Of a DNA stretch of 64,000 bases, positions 1 to 11,236 are shown piece after piece. How positions within the stretch are numbered: the first letter of the stretch is position 1; every line of letters begins with the position of its first letter. The notes under the pieces were generated by a model. That model was not told the DNA's origin. It made no database searches and saw nothing but the letters and a program-made list of their open reading frames with translations. The DNA is taken from positions 101,367,172 through 101,431,171 of the forward strand of contig JAVGWX010000005.1 of assembly GCA_036924085.1 (NCBI GenBank), in the 5' to 3' direction. Source of the DNA: Ariolimax columbianus (Eukaryota; Mollusca; Gastropoda; Stylommatophora; Arionidae). A program made the position numbers and the translations under genes.

Positions 1-663
1 GTCATCCACATGGGTAGATCCAATATGGAACATAATTACAGAATGGGAGAAAACAATATTAGAAAGATAGATAAGAAAAGGGACCTAGGGGTTATAATAG
101 ATCATACAGGAAAGGTGAGTGAGCAAGTTAAGGTAGCAGTGAAAAAGGCAAATGCAATGTTAGGTATGATAAAAAGAAATATTAAACATAGGAGCAAGGA
201 AGTGATCGTCAAACTGTATAAAGCTTTAGTTAGACCTAGATTGGAGTACTATGTACAAGTGTGGAGTCCTTATCATAGAGGGGGCATAAACATGCTAGAA
301 AGAATACAAAAAAGAGCGACAAAGATGATAGTGAGATTCCAGAATTACAGTTATGAGGAACGACTCAGAAAAACCGGCCTACAGTGTCTCGAAGAGAGAA
401 GAATTCGTGGTGACTTAATACAGGTTTATAAGATGATCAGAGGAATGGATAAATTATACTATAACAAGTTTTTTAAAATACAGCCACCTACAATAACACG
501 AGGGCATAGCTACAAGCTGACAAAAGAGAGGTCCAGATTAGATATTAGGAAATATTTGTTTAGTCAGAGAGTGGTGTCTGCTTGAAATGCATTGCCAGTG
601 GAGGTAGTGGAGGCAGGGACAGTTAATGCATTTAAGAATAAACTGGATGCGCATAGCTTTTAG
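1..663 (+). pseudogene. CR1/L2-type non-LTR retrotransposon, reverse transcriptase C-terminal part
   Basis: The frame is open from the first base of the window, so the element continues to the left. The protein matches the C-terminal third of the CR1/L2-type ORF2, downstream of the polymerase core: 'KDLGVIID', then 'AMLGMIKRNI', 'LYKALVRPRLEY', 'VQVWSPY', 'RIQKRATKMI', 'SYEERL' and 'LEERRIRGDLIQVYK'. A TGA at 583-585 replaces the Trp of the usual 'SAWNALP' motif. The same frame then continues through 'NALPVEVVEAG' and 'FKNKLDA' to the proper stop, TAG at 661-663. One TGG-to-TGA change therefore separates this stretch from an intact C-terminus. There are no frameshifts, so this is a fairly young copy. 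The endonuclease and polymerase core lie outside the window. Confidence 0.85.
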
Positions 664-748
664 AGCAAGGTGATGTAAATGTAACTGGTTGTATACAGAC
701 TCTATAGGGTCTTCTAAACCAGTATAAAGACATTAAGTTAAGTTAAGT
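664..748 (+). repeat. 3' UTR and short-repeat tail of the CR1/L2-type element
   Basis: About 70 bases of 3' UTR follow the ORF. They end in a short tandem run of TTAAG/TAAGT units at about 731-747. Such short direct-repeat tails are typical of CR1/L2 elements. A related tail (AAGTAAAGTTAAG) ends the minus-strand relative at 27,335-27,620. Confidence 0.55.
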
Positions 749-884
749 CAGTAACTTCTAATAAGGATTAAAAATGCATGAAGAAAACTGTAACATGATG
801 ATATATGGGTCTACTGGTATGATATTGAGACGAAAGTGGAGTCATTGCCACTGTCCCTACTACTGGTGTTTCTGAGGTCAGCAC

Positions 885-1066
885 TTTAATTTCTTCCAAC
901 CATGTCATGATCAGGCTAGCAAGTTCCAGAAGGTTTGAAATCTCTATGACTGCCATCCACTCATGCCATATTTAGCCATTCTGTACCTTCCAAAGCAAGG
1001 ATTGAGAATCAGTGACGATTATTACACTCACTAAAAAGGTCTCAAATTACCACCTCAGTCACTATC
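885..1066 (-). repeat. SINE-like dispersed repeat, copy 1 (family B)
   Basis: This segment aligns by eye with 10,055-10,245 and 25,130-25,378. The shared core reads roughly CTGCCATCCACTNATGCC, then TTCTGTNCCTT and AAGNAAGGATTG, followed by a run ending near TCACT. The third copy has a tRNA-like head, which puts all three on the minus strand. This copy lacks that head and runs directly into a local satellite that may derive from it. Confidence 0.5.
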
Positions 1067-1110
1067 AGTAATCTCTTACAACAGGTCATCAGTGTTTATA
1101 CTGTCAGAAA
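1057..1110. repeat. Left remnant of the satellite interrupted by the LTR-like element
   Basis: The sequence around CACTATCAGTAATCTCTTAC followed by AACAGGTCATCAGTGTTTAT recurs downstream at 2,343-2,545. The two pieces flank the LTR-like element at 1,111-2,342, so they are best read as one tandem array split by an insertion. Confidence 0.55.
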
Positions 1111-2342
1111 GCAATGGCAAACTACTAGATGTATAATGCCAAGAAACCGTTCGTGGTACCCACACAGAATTTGAGAAACCTGCCCGAGAGGTTGAGTTCA
1201 TTGAACGGGTCATTGTCCTTAATTCTCAAACAATACAGTTTAAGATTGTCCAGCCAAAATGGTTACCTTCCCACGATTTCTACTGGAAATTCCACGACCT
1301 CTCCTTTCTCTGGAACACGTCAGTTTCAAATAAAGTTTGAGGGAAATGAACTAAAGAAAATAGAAGTCTTTGACTAAAGCGGGGAGCTTAGCATATAAGC
1401 TGGGAGATGAGTGTACAGAGGAGACAGATACGAAAGAGCAGAGAATAGAAAGACTACCGTGCAGTTAGTAGGTAGGATATAAACCAGAGTAGAAGATACA
1501 GAACATAGCCAGTGAATAACTAGATTAGAAGTCACCAAAGCAGACCAACACTGAAAGGCGACGAGAGACCACGCACGAATAAGAATCGGTCTGTGTGTGA
1601 TGTTATGTTTGAGTCGTCGCTAACACCTGTCACACGTGACCCGACTTCCAAGTCCCTGAGTGGCATTCGTCTGCATTCTCGTCAGAGGGAGACCTGTTGC
1701 TTCAACACGAAGTTGTCGTCCTGGACAACACGTAGTGACATATGTTACCTTGGCTTTACAACCACAGTAACAGAACCAATGTCTTCTGTCATAAGCACGA
1801 GCATAGCTGCAGTCGCCGAGTTCTTGACGTTGAGACAAGACAGGAGGAACTGTAGACATCTTCCTTACGTTGAGACGAGACAAGAGGCTCAGAAGACATC
1901 CACATGTGTGTAAGCTGAGAGGTAGAAAATAAGGCCACCAGCCAAGTGAGGACAGAGAGATTAGGGTTGAGAACAAGTAGCTAGACAACATTATTTCAGA
2001 AGCATAGAGATATAGGTGAATAGAACAATTGCTAGATTCTGAACATGTGATAAGAACTCTGGGTAAATGTTAGTGCAAGATAAAGACCTGTACTAACTGC
2101 ACGAAACTCTTGTAAGTCATTATAGTTAGTTAGAGAAGTGTTGATAACGAAACTCTTAACGATTCTCATGCTTAGTATTTCTATTATAATGTGTATAATG
2201 TGTATAATGTTCAACAAATAAACATTCATTGTTTTGCTGTTGTTAAAATAATTGTTAGTGGTTTAATTAAAGTGTGTTAAGAGTGATAGTGGTGAAAAAA
2301 GAAAGACAGTAATAAGTGGTGATAGAATAACGTTAACCCTGT
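1111..2342 (+). mobile_element. LTR-like dispersed element, copy 1 (possible solo LTR)
   Basis: About 1.2 kb aligns along its length with 58,613-59,870. Shared landmarks are CCGTTCGTGGTACCCACA, CCAGCCAAAATGGTT, CTTAGCATATAAGCTGGG, AGCAGACCAACACTGAAAGG, GAGTCGTCG, and a 3' part with TGTTAAAATAATTGTTAGTG ending in ACGTTAACCCTGTCA. The TATAAG at 1,394-1,399 is placed like an LTR core promoter, followed by a purine-rich leader. Weak coding-like similarity ('VLNSQT..F..VQPKW') occurs in the first 250 bases of both copies, but it is frameshifted here. Because both copies are single, complete and carry a promoter, I infer a solo LTR. No gag or pol is present. Exact termini are uncertain. Confidence 0.5.
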
Positions 2343-2545
2343 CATAATCTCTTACAACATGACAACAGTATACTGTCTCTGTCAATCTCAGAGCTGAAGT
2401 CACTATCAGTCATCTCAGACAACAAGCCAACAGTGTCTATACTGTCTCTATCAATCTCAGAGCCGAAGTCATTATCAGTTTGAAGTCACTATCAGTCACC
2501 TCTTACAACAGGACATCAGTGTCTATTCTGTCTCTGCCAATCGAT
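2343..2545. repeat. Small satellite, about 65-bp diverged units
   Basis: Units contain CTCTTACAACANGNCANCAG, then TATACTGTCTCTGTCAATCTC and AGAGCTGAAGTCACTATCAGT. About three imperfect copies are present. The GAGCTGAAGTCACT part resembles the end of the family-B SINE (CCCAGAGCTGTAATCACT at about 10,222). The array may therefore have grown from a SINE fragment. Confidence 0.6.
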
Positions 2546-2899
2546 CGCCTTTTGCGCTGCAATTTGCAGGTGACTTTACAGAAATCATGTAGCCGAATAT
2601 TTGCAGTGACTGATTAGAGCAGCAATTAATTTTACATTTTAACTTTGCTAGCTCTCTGTACAAATCTTTTTAGTTGTCTTTATGACAATATTGGAATATT
2701 ACAGTGATCCTATTATTAACACTTTTTATACTACTCTGGAGATACACAGACAAAGAGAGAGATAGAAAAAGACACACACACACACACACACACTCATATA
2801 TCAAAAAGGCAAAGGCCGCCGTCCATTGTAGACGATGTTCGCATAATTAATTTTGCTAGCGATATTTTTAGTAAGGATTAACTGCGCTACTTTTTATCC
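2546..2899. other. No gene recognised; includes a (CA)n microsatellite
   Basis: This stretch is AT-rich and non-coding. It holds a dinucleotide (AC)n run at about 2,773-2,792. I see no ORF, promoter or transposon similarity that I can support. Confidence 0.6.
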
Positions 2900-3085
2900 T
2901 CACTCTCTCGTCTCGTGCCGCCCGACCCCAGTGGCAAGTCAAGGACAAGACGACTAGGGGGCGACTACGAGATGCAGGGGACTTCGCATCAAGCACCCGT
3001 GAAAAAGACGGCGGAGTCCGGAGTCAAACCCACACCACCTGATCACGAGGCCGACGGCTTAACCACTTCGCCACATAAAGAATTG
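2900..3085 (-). repeat. tRNA-derived SINE fragment (head region)
   Basis: Read on the minus strand, this gives a tRNA-like promoter. There is an A-box-like AGTGGTTAAGC (complement of about 3,057-3,067) and, about 30 bases on, a B-box-like GGTTTGACTCC (3,020-3,030; consensus GGTTCGANTCC). The SINE body follows and fades out near 2,900. The acceptor stem does not pair well and the B box carries a C-to-T change, so this is a SINE head, not a tRNA gene. Confidence 0.55.
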
Positions 3086-3261
3086 GTACTTACTTGAAGT
3101 TGTTACGTCGTCACCAGATTCGCTGTAAGGAACAAAAAAAAAAAACAGTTATAGTTATTTGTAATTTGATTCGCTGTAATGTTATATGCTGTAGATTATT
3201 TTACATCTTAAAAAATGCACAATCGGATTTACTATATGACTGAGAAATATGCTCGATAACA

Positions 3262-3712
3262 GAGTATCACATCTAGATTGTAGACCTTCGCCAACAGATG
3301 TCTCCTCACATGTAACTAAGAGTATCACATCCAGATTGTAGACCTTCGCCAACAGATGTCTCCTCACATGTAACTAAGAGTATCACATCCAGATTGTAGA
3401 CATTCACCAACAGATGAATCGTCACATGTAACTAAGAGTATCACATCTAGATTGTAAACCTTCACCAACAGATGTCTCCTCACATGTAACTAAAAGTATC
3501 ACATCCAGATTGTAAACCTTCACCAACAGATGAATCGTCACGTGTAACTAAGAGTATCACATCCATATTGTAGACCTTCACCAACAGATGAATCGTCACA
3601 TGTAAGAATCACCACATGTAACTAAGAGTATCACATCCAGATTGTAGACCTTCACCAACAGATGTCTCCGTCATATGTAACTAGGAGTATCACATCCGGA
3701 CTGTAGACCACT
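3262..3712. repeat. 58-bp minisatellite, about 8 copies
   Basis: Unit starts recur at 3,262, 3,320, 3,378, 3,436, 3,494 and 3,552, each containing GAGTATCACATCCAGATTG and CCAACAGATG. Two subtypes alternate, one with TCTCCTCACATG and one with AATCGTCACATG. One unit near 3,590-3,625 carries an extra 15-base partial duplication of the end motif. No coding function is inferred. Confidence 0.9.
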
Positions 3713-3721
3713 AACATATCT

Positions 3722-4383
3722 TTGTCACATACCTCGTCTCAGACGACTTGATCTAACAACAAACACAGATCTCCGTCACATACCTCGTCTCAGACGACTT
3801 GACCTAACAACAAACACAGATCTCCGTCACATACCTCGTCTCAGACGACTTGACCTAACAACAAACACAGATCTCCGTCACATACATCGTCTCAGACGAC
3901 TTGACCGAACAACAAACACAGATCTCCGTCACATACCTCGTCTCAGACGACTTGACCTAACAACAAACACAGATCTCCGTCACATACCTCGTCTCAGACG
4001 ACTTGACATAACAACAAACACAGATCTGCGTCACATACCTCGTCTCAGACGACTTGACCTAACAACAAACAGATCTCCGTCACATACCTCGTCTCAGACG
4101 ACTTGACCTAACAACGAACACAGATCTCCGTCACATACCTCGTCTCAGACGACTTGACCTAACAACAAACAGATCTCCGTCACATACCTCGTCTCAGACG
4201 ACTTGACCTAACAACAAACACAGATCTCCGTCACATACCTCGTCTCAGACGACTTGACCTAACAACAAACACAGATCTCCGTCACATACCTCGTCTCAGA
4301 CGACTTGACCTAACAACAAACAGATCTCCGTCACATACCTCGTCTCAGACGACTTGACCTAACAACAAACACAGATCTCCGAC
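3722..4383. repeat. 51-bp minisatellite, about 13 copies
   Basis: The unit contains CAGATCTCCGTCACATACC, then TCGTCTCAGACGACTTGAC and CTAACAACAAACA. Starts are 51 bases apart, and some units are 49 bases because one CA is missing. Each unit carries a perfect palindrome, CGTCTCAGACG with flanking GTCGTCTGAGACGA on the complement, which can form a short hairpin. The copies are nearly identical, so the array is recent or homogenised. Confidence 0.92.
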
Positions 4384-4734
4384 AAAGAACACAATAACAG
4401 CCAATCAGCTGGATAATGTGAAGAAGTGTGGATAGGAGAAGCGTTGGTGTGAAACTTACAAAAGCGCGACGAGGCCGAATAACAGACACGGGAAGCTAAT
4501 TCAGTTGTAGTCTCCTGGGTAGGGCCGAAGAAGACAGCTCAAAATGGCAATTTGTGAGTGACTGGTGACCAATTACAATATTTTATTTCTATACAATCAG
4601 TGGGAGGAGGAAGGAACAGACTTGATTACATAATCAGCACAAAGTGTGTGAAGGGACAGACGGACTTACACGGACAAAGACGAATAGATGTAATGATAGA
4701 TTTAGTAAAGTAACCCATAGCATTACTGCCGTAG
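4384..4734. other. No feature recognised
   Basis: Ordinary mixed-composition DNA between the 51-bp array and a SINE fragment. I see no ORF or repeat that I can assign. Confidence 0.5.
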
Positions 4735-4885
4735 GGGTGTGAGGTGTTAGCGATCTCACATTTCAAAGGCTCGGCTATATGAGGACGGTAGTCATCTCCT
4801 CTCCCTCACCGCTTTTACTTCCCGGACTGAACCGGTAATCAGATGCGAAGTCAGCGCGCTAACAACTGCACTAAGCGGCTCCACT
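4735..4885 (-). repeat. tRNA-derived SINE fragment, second type
   Basis: On the minus strand the sequence reads TAGTGCAGTTGTTAGCGCGC, then TGACTTCGCATC, then GGTTCAGTCCGGG (4,821-4,833). This is the usual layout of a molluscan tRNA-SINE head, with an A-box region, an anticodon-like region and a B box. The anticodon arm and acceptor stem are degenerate, so this is not a functional tRNA gene. Confidence 0.6.
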
Positions 4886-4965
4886 ATAGAAGTGATAGAT
4901 TTACAGGCATATTAAAAGATAAACAGATGGACGGGTGGAATGTTAGAGATGCAGACAGACAGATA

Positions 4966-5345
4966 GACGTACAGATTGATATACATATTGACACGTATAC
5001 CAATAGACGGACAGACAGATATACATACAGACAGATATACATATTGGCACGTATACCAATAGACGGACAGACATATATACATATTGACACGTATACCAAT
5101 AGACGGACAGACAGATATACATATTGGCACGTATACCAATAGACGGACAGACAGATATACATATTGACACATACCAATAGACGGACAGACATATATACAT
5201 ATTGACACATACCAATAGACGGACATATAGATATACATATTGACACGTATACCAATATACGGACAGACATACACATATTGACACTTATACCAATAGACGG
5301 ACATACAGATATACATGACACTTATACCAATAGACCGACGAATAG
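4966..5345. repeat. 40-bp minisatellite
   Basis: The unit is built of AGACGGACAGACAGATATAC plus ATATTGGCACGTATACCAAT. Starts at 5,061, 5,101 and 5,141 give a clean 40-base period; later units are shortened or interrupted. Because 40 is not a multiple of three and the unit has few stops, long repetitive ORFs run through it on the minus strand. These are artefacts of the repeat. Confidence 0.9.
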
Positions 5346-6599
5346 ATGGACAGACAGACAAAATGACACTGCTAACAACAGACGGACGGACAGCTATAGA
5401 AGAGCAGACAGACATATACGCGGTTAGACAAATAAACCGTGTCATTTGGGACCATTAATTTTGGAAGTACCATTATTTTTGGAGGGCCACAAGGCACTGT
5501 GACCTCGGGACGTACCCCGACCCTCGCACTAATACACTACAAGGCAGTAAGGAATATAACTGGAGACCCGGCCAAACACCAACTAACGCTTCTAATACTT
5601 CATCCGCAAAAGCGGTACCGCCATTGACACTACCCAGCCCAAACTATGTGTGATAACGTTGACTGTCAGTCAGTTGTCGCCATGTGTCACTCGTGCGAAG
5701 TGACCTCGATCTACGAACATTGTCCAGAGAAAGAGAGAGAGATAAAGTGACTTTACATACCAGAATATCAAATGATTTAGAAACTTGATAGTGAGTGTCC
5801 AAAAGCCACAGCAGAGACACACATAAATTATCACGATTTATTCTTTGTCTGATTCCATGGTAAATGGCGATCAGATGTGTGTTGGTGTAGCCTATATTCG
5901 TTGTTACTATTGTGATTTGTTACGTGTTTGCACTTCTAGGGTAGTAACCCCTTGTGCTGAATACATTACAAGGCATCAAATATGATTGTTTGATCATCTC
6001 ATAAGAATGCGACCTGATCTGCTACTATTGCACGCTTACAACTCAGAGGATCTGGCGTAACGGACGAGGGAGAAATCGTGGCAGACGGCTTTAGGGCATA
6101 GCAGAATTTCTACAACATGGGCTTATTACAATCGACGGAAATACTTGGCCCAAGGAAGACTACTTAAGCTCACCACGAAGGCGGGGGAGGGGGGCACACA
6201 CGCCAACACCTGAGGAATTAATTATGCAAGGTAGCTGAAAGCGAATCGTGCTTCAGTGGTGCAGTGTTCTGGGGAAGGAAAAGGTAGATAGATTTGCAAC
6301 AATGGGAGGATTGTCAACAAAAAGACATTGACGTCTAACACTTTTCAGATAAATAACACTATCAGGTTGTTAGAAGAGAACAGGATCAACCAAACGACGA
6401 CTATCATACCATTGACCGACATTGCCATATAGACCACTCTTCGTCCCATCAGAGGGCACACCAGACACGATCATCTGTCTGCTTGACTTCAGCACTGCAC
6501 ACACGTGGAATCATCCAACAGACTGTTGCTGAGAATGTATTACAGGAATGGCCCATGTACGGCTAGTTAAGGACGATTCACCGAACCAACGATTCAACG
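5346..6599. other. No gene recognised
   Basis: About 1.25 kb without convincing coding sequence. There are a few degenerate GACGGACAG remnants at its left edge. Short ORFs show no recognisable motifs. The right end may contain the 3' UTR of the retrotransposon at 6,600-9,125. Confidence 0.45.
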
Positions 6600-9125
6600 T
6601 TAGACTAAGAATTGTACTGAGCTAAAGAGGAACATCGGTGAGTTCTGCACGCGAATTCCCGTAACCGGTGAGGTCACACATGAAGACATCCTCACAAATC
6701 CACGCCACCCCTCTCTGTCAGATACCGCTGCCTTGACTCTTCTGGTCGGAGACTGGTTCATTCTTTTATGTTGTCCTCCCATCTCTTTTTGGGCTGGCAT
6801 CTTCGTCGTCTGCCATGCACCCTTTCCGTGGAGGATTGTGTTTGCAAGACCATTTGATCTCGATATGTGACCGTACCAAGTGAGTTTCCTTCTTTTGACA
6901 GTTGCCAAGAGGTCTTCGAAAAGCCCTATTGCTGTTGTAATTCTATCTCGTATTTCCTCATTTGTAACTCGATCTTTGTACGTGACGTTTAAAAGTTTTC
7001 AGAAACATCTCATCTCCAAGGCCTGTATCCTTCGTTGAAGGTCAGCTGTAACTGTCCATGTCTTACACGCATAGAGGAATATTGACAGGACCAGTGTACG
7101 CATTAATCTGATTTTCGTGCATAGTGCTAACCGTTTATCTTGCCAGATTTTGTTAAGCCGTGCAAGCGCCGCTATTGTCTGTGCTATTCTGGCCAACACC
7201 TCACATTTTGATCCTTCATCACTGACAATCGACCCTAGATATTTAAAACGGTCAACCACATCGAGTTCCTAACCATTAGCTTTTATCCTGCTGTTGAAGC
7301 CCGTGGCGTTGTTGGTCATTAATTTTGTCTTTCCAGCTTTTATCTCCATACCATAGTCAAGAGCTGTTTCATCAAGCCTTCTGACCCATTCCTGGAGTTG
7401 TGCTTCTAAACCCGCCAACCCGTCGATATCATCTGCAAAACGAAGGTTGGTAATCGTTCGGCCCCCTATCTTGACAGTACCAACGTGACCTCCAAGTGCC
7501 TCACTCATAATTTCTTCAAGGAATATATTGAAAAGAGTTGGAGAGAGTGTACACCCCAGTCTCAAACCAACTGATGTGCGAAACCAATCTCCTCGCCTCC
7601 CATTCACAAGAACTGCGCTAGACGCCTTGTCCTACAGGTGTTCAAGGACCGTTATTATATTTCCGTTGATATTATAGATCCTCATGGTTGCCCAAAGCGC
7701 TTTATGCCATACCCTATCAAACGCCTTCTTAAAATCCACAAACACATAATACAGTGTTTGCTGCTGTTCTAGATATTTCTCGCTTAGCAGCCTTAAATTA
7801 AATATCTGTTCTGTAGTGCTTCTTCCCTGTCTGAACTAGATATTTCTCGCTTAGCAGCCTTAAATTAAATATCTGTTCTGTAGTGCTTCTTCCCTGTCTG
7901 AACCCTGCTTGCTCATCGGCAATAATGTTCTCTGCTTGGGGTTTCAACCGGTCTAGGATTAATCTAAGAATGACCTTGCTAGGGTGGCTAATGAGGCTTA
8001 TTGTTCTGTAATTTTGGCACAGCTTTAGGTTTCCAGACTTATGTAACGGTATAACTATTGATTTCGTCCATACGTCCGGCCAGTTTCCTTTCGCCCATAT
8101 TTTGTTACAGATGTGTGTCAGGCCTTCCACCACTACCTCTCCACCTGCTTGTAAGAGCTCTGCTGGTATATTGTCCACGCCGGCCGCCTTCCCTCTTCTC
8201 AATGTCTTTACAGCTGCAATTACCTCTTCCTTCGTTATCAATTGGTTATCCTCTATATTTGTTGGTGTTGGGGGGAATGTTTTCTCAGGTTTGTTTCGCC
8301 CTTCATAGTTATATAGCTCGGAACAGTACTCTGTCCATCGTGCCAGTACGTCATTTTCCTCAATAAGGCACTTGCCGCTTTTAACATGGATCATAAGGTT
8401 CCTGCTTTGTCTTGGTGTAACCAGTTTTTTGACAACCGTGTACGCTCCTTTAGCATCATTTCTGTTTAGTCTCTCTTCGATGTTTGTGCATTGCTCACAT
8501 ATCCACGCTTCTTTCGCCTCTCTCATCTTTTGTTGTATGGCTTTCTTAACCTCTTTATAACTGCCGACCTCCTCCGGTGAGTGATTGTTTTTTTTCAGTG
8601 ACCTTTTATCACAAAGGTCTAGAATGTCTTTGGTCACCCATGGCTTCTTTTTTGTATGGTGGCATCCCAGGACCTCTGTTGCAGTATCTATGAGAGCTAC
8701 GTTAAGAGACTATGTAACTGTATCTGTATCCAGTCCCTCTCTAAGAGCCGACAGTGGCGCAAATTTCCCTTCCACCCTTGCTTGGAACACTTCGGTGATT
8801 TTTGGGAACATTAGTTTGTCCAGGTCAAACTTTAGCCTGGTCACATCCTTCTTTGCGACTCCCTTCAATCGCAGACGCATGGTCATCATAACCAGATCGT
8901 GGTCGCTTCCTATATCAGCTCTGGGGAAACTTCTCGTTTTGTCAGTGTTGATGCTCGATCGGAACCTCCTCTGGACCAGTATATAGTCAATCTGGCTGTG
9001 CACTTCATTGCTTGGGTTATGCCATGTCCAGCGTCTCGACGGCTTGTTTAACCCAAACGTATTTGCCACCAACAGCTGGTTGCATCTTGCAAATTCTAGG
9101 AGTCTGAGGCCCCGGTCATTATAGG
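6600..9125 (-). pseudogene. Non-LTR retrotransposon (RTE-like) endonuclease/reverse transcriptase pseudogene
   Basis: Minus-strand fragments appear in the expected order. 8,710-9,125 is the end of an APE-type endonuclease ('TWHNPSNEVHSQIDYILV', 'ADIGSDHDLVMMT'). 7,798-8,637 is the linker and RT fingers ('GKAAGVDNIPAELLQ', 'NYRTISLISHPSKVILRLI', 'EQAGFRQGRSTTEQI'). 7,269-7,607 carries 'GLRLGCTLSPTLFN' and the catalytic 'LRFADDI' box. 6,999-7,259 has 'VDRFKYLGSIVSDEG', and 6,600-6,908 the C-terminal 'KLTWYGHISRSNGL'. Reading is broken by frameshifts, a stop near 8,635 and a 67-bp tandem duplication at 7,771-7,904. The 5' part of the endonuclease is missing, as expected of a 5'-truncated insertion. 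The clade call rests on motif style only. Confidence 0.88.
7771..7904 (-). repeat. 67-bp perfect tandem duplication inside the RT coding sequence
   Basis: The segment from AGATATTTCTCGCTTAGCAG to CCCTGTCTGAAC occurs twice in direct succession (starts 7,771 and 7,838) with no differences that I see. It covers the 'GFRQGRSTTEQIFNLRLLSEKYL' region of the RT. The unit of 67 is not divisible by three, so the duplication itself breaks the frame. Confidence 0.92.
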
Positions 9126-10054
9126 GGACTGAAAAGCGCGAGATTTAAGATTCATTGATCTTGACAAAAGCTTCTTGTTCGTCGTAAAGTCGGTTAAGGT
9201 TGTTTTTTTTTTGTCTCGACGCTGTGTTTAAGTTATAGGTGTTCATATATTTTTAAACAATCCGTGTATACCCATATATCTAATCTGTTATTCTGATATT
9301 ATATACGAGGTATTGTTTCTAGAGCTTTCATTCAAATCCAGAGAGCTATTACACAATCAGCAGGCTTTTGGTCTGAGTGAATGGCAGTGTAAGCAATGCC
9401 ATGAGTTGGACAGTTTTATATCTTGGTGGCGTTAAACCGTACTGTCACCTCTTAGAACATGTTCTCCGTATTGCAGTGATCGTATTCTCATCTCTGTCAA
9501 ATATTTTCTTCTATTCTAGAAGGGTTCGGGAGCGAGGAGCAACATCGGGGTCAAGTGAAACAGATAATCTCTGCTCCTCGTCTACGTTGGGCTACCTGAA
9601 ATCAGGCTATGTCCCCCCTAGTCTGGCCAACAGAGGTGGAAATATAAACTGTAACCCTCATATAGAGGCGAGATTAATGAGGAGTCTCGCACTACAGCCA
9701 GGATGACCAATGTATATCTTAAGTACGTCTTGGGATATAAGAAAAACCATTGTAACTCATCACGAATAAAGCATCGTCAATAATTGAATTAATGCGAGTG
9801 ACTTCCACAACAACCCAAGAAAGGTTAGACTGCAATATTAGTCGTCACTTAGAACGTACAGTTCGTTGATTGTACACACTTTCTCTCCGTCCTCTTTTGT
9901 TCCTAGCCCGCTCGAACCTCGTTCGATATCAACAATCTGCAGTCTGTGAATTAACGATTCATGAATTATGTGTCATCATCTAAGAGAATGTTTCTCCTAC
10001 TTACACCTAGCGTACCCGTAATTGGTGCATATGAAGCCATTATGTTGTCCTGAA
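9126..10054. other. No gene recognised
   Basis: Mostly AT-rich sequence. A short plus-strand ORF near 9,377-9,706 lacks recognisable motifs. I see no transposon or RNA similarity that I can support. Confidence 0.45.
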
Positions 10055-10245
10055 CCCCATAATGACCAGGTCAGTAGATTCACACCAACCCCTGAAAGTT
10101 TGATGCTTCTACAGCTGCCATCCACTAATGCCCTATCCAGCCTTTCTGTGCCTTGCGAAGTAAGGATTGTGAATCTGACACGATGACTAATCATGTTAAA
10201 GAGGCTTCAGATAGTTATCCCAGAGCTGTAATCACTGCTTCCATG
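10055..10245 (-). repeat. SINE-like dispersed repeat, copy 2 (family B)
   Basis: Shares the core CTGCCATCCACTAATGCCC, TTTCTGTGCCTT, AAGTAAGGATTGTGAATC with the copy at 885-1,066, and continues to CCCAGAGCTGTAATCACT. The tRNA-like head seen in the copy at 25,130-25,378 is not clear here. Confidence 0.5.
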
Positions 10246-10929
10246 GACATTCTCGTGCTGTACGCTACTGTTCTGTATGTCCCGAGCTGCTAAGCGACAA
10301 CTTGCCTTCTCATTCTAACCAAGAAGTCCCAACCAGACATCTTGCTGCGCAGCATCCATCCATCGGTATATATGATGTAATCACTATACTGCATGTTATC
10401 ATTTATCAGCTGGTTAACCGTAAGTGTTGTCTCCCTGTTGCACCCTTCTCTTCATTTCCTGCCTAGGCTTATGATGACTGCGGTAATCCGTCATTATATC
10501 GCGAGTGTGAACCCATTCTTCTACTTTCTTCTACTTCCAACTGTTCTCTCTACCTGCCCCACTATTGGTGCTCCTCTCTTGATTCTTGATCCCTTGTTGT
10601 CTGAGACATTATTGTGCAGTGGGTGACGCCTGTTTGTGGTAAACCTCATTGAGGTTTTGGTCTGTGCCAATTTATATCTAAATATCCCCGACAGAAGTCC
10701 CAGCACGAACCACATCTTCACGATCCGGGTATCCCTAGCGCCTACCAGAACCCTGTTGAAAATCGGAAACAATTGAAATGTGAAATCCAGTTTTGCATTG
10801 TTTCCCCCGGAAAAGTAAATAACGGACTACATATCACATGACATCTCAGAGAAGCTAGCTCTAAACCTCTTAAGACAACTAAGAAAGGTGGTCTAAGTAA
10901 CAAGAAGTGACACAGATGATACGACAAGA
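10246..10929. other. No gene recognised
   Basis: Short ORFs occur on both strands but none carries a known motif or splice context that I trust. The right end leads into a decayed retrotransposon tail, so part of this segment may be unrecognisable RT sequence. Confidence 0.4.
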
Positions 10930-11236
10930 TATCAAAATCTAATCCTTGCAGAGGCGAGTGGAGCAATCTCTACTCGGTGGTTTGGTCACATCTTCTAAAT
11001 AAAACTGAATGAAAGAAGTTCGGCTATCACCGCACGCACGAAAGCAAAGAGCCAAGGATCCGGGTCCACAGAACTACCCAAAGACCGTTTTGATGACAAT
11101 ATAAGACAGTTTATAAGATACCGACGACTAGGCCAGAACCAGGGCAAGAGAAAGACAGCGGATATAATAGTCTGGCGTTCTTTTGGACACACTTCTACAC
11201 ACCAGGGTAGAAGAGGAGCGACTAGATAAGTAAGTA
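10930..11236 (+). pseudogene. Non-LTR retrotransposon C-terminal fragment with TAAG tail
   Basis: On the plus strand, 'SRWFGHIF' near 10,970 is the W-x-GH motif that follows the RT domain in these ORF2 proteins. It is followed by a stop, then a decayed basic region and 'DDNIRQFI'. The fragment ends CACCAGGGTAGAAGAGGAGC, then GACTAG and a short (ATAAG/TAAG) run at about 11,222-11,235. The same end motif occurs at 27,935-27,972 (plus strand) and at 48,600-48,645 (minus strand), which links three copies of one family. Confidence 0.6.

Noticed and set aside
3262..4383. CRISPR-like array
   Set aside because: Units are head-to-tail tandem copies with no unique spacers and no cas genes, and the genome is eukaryotic.
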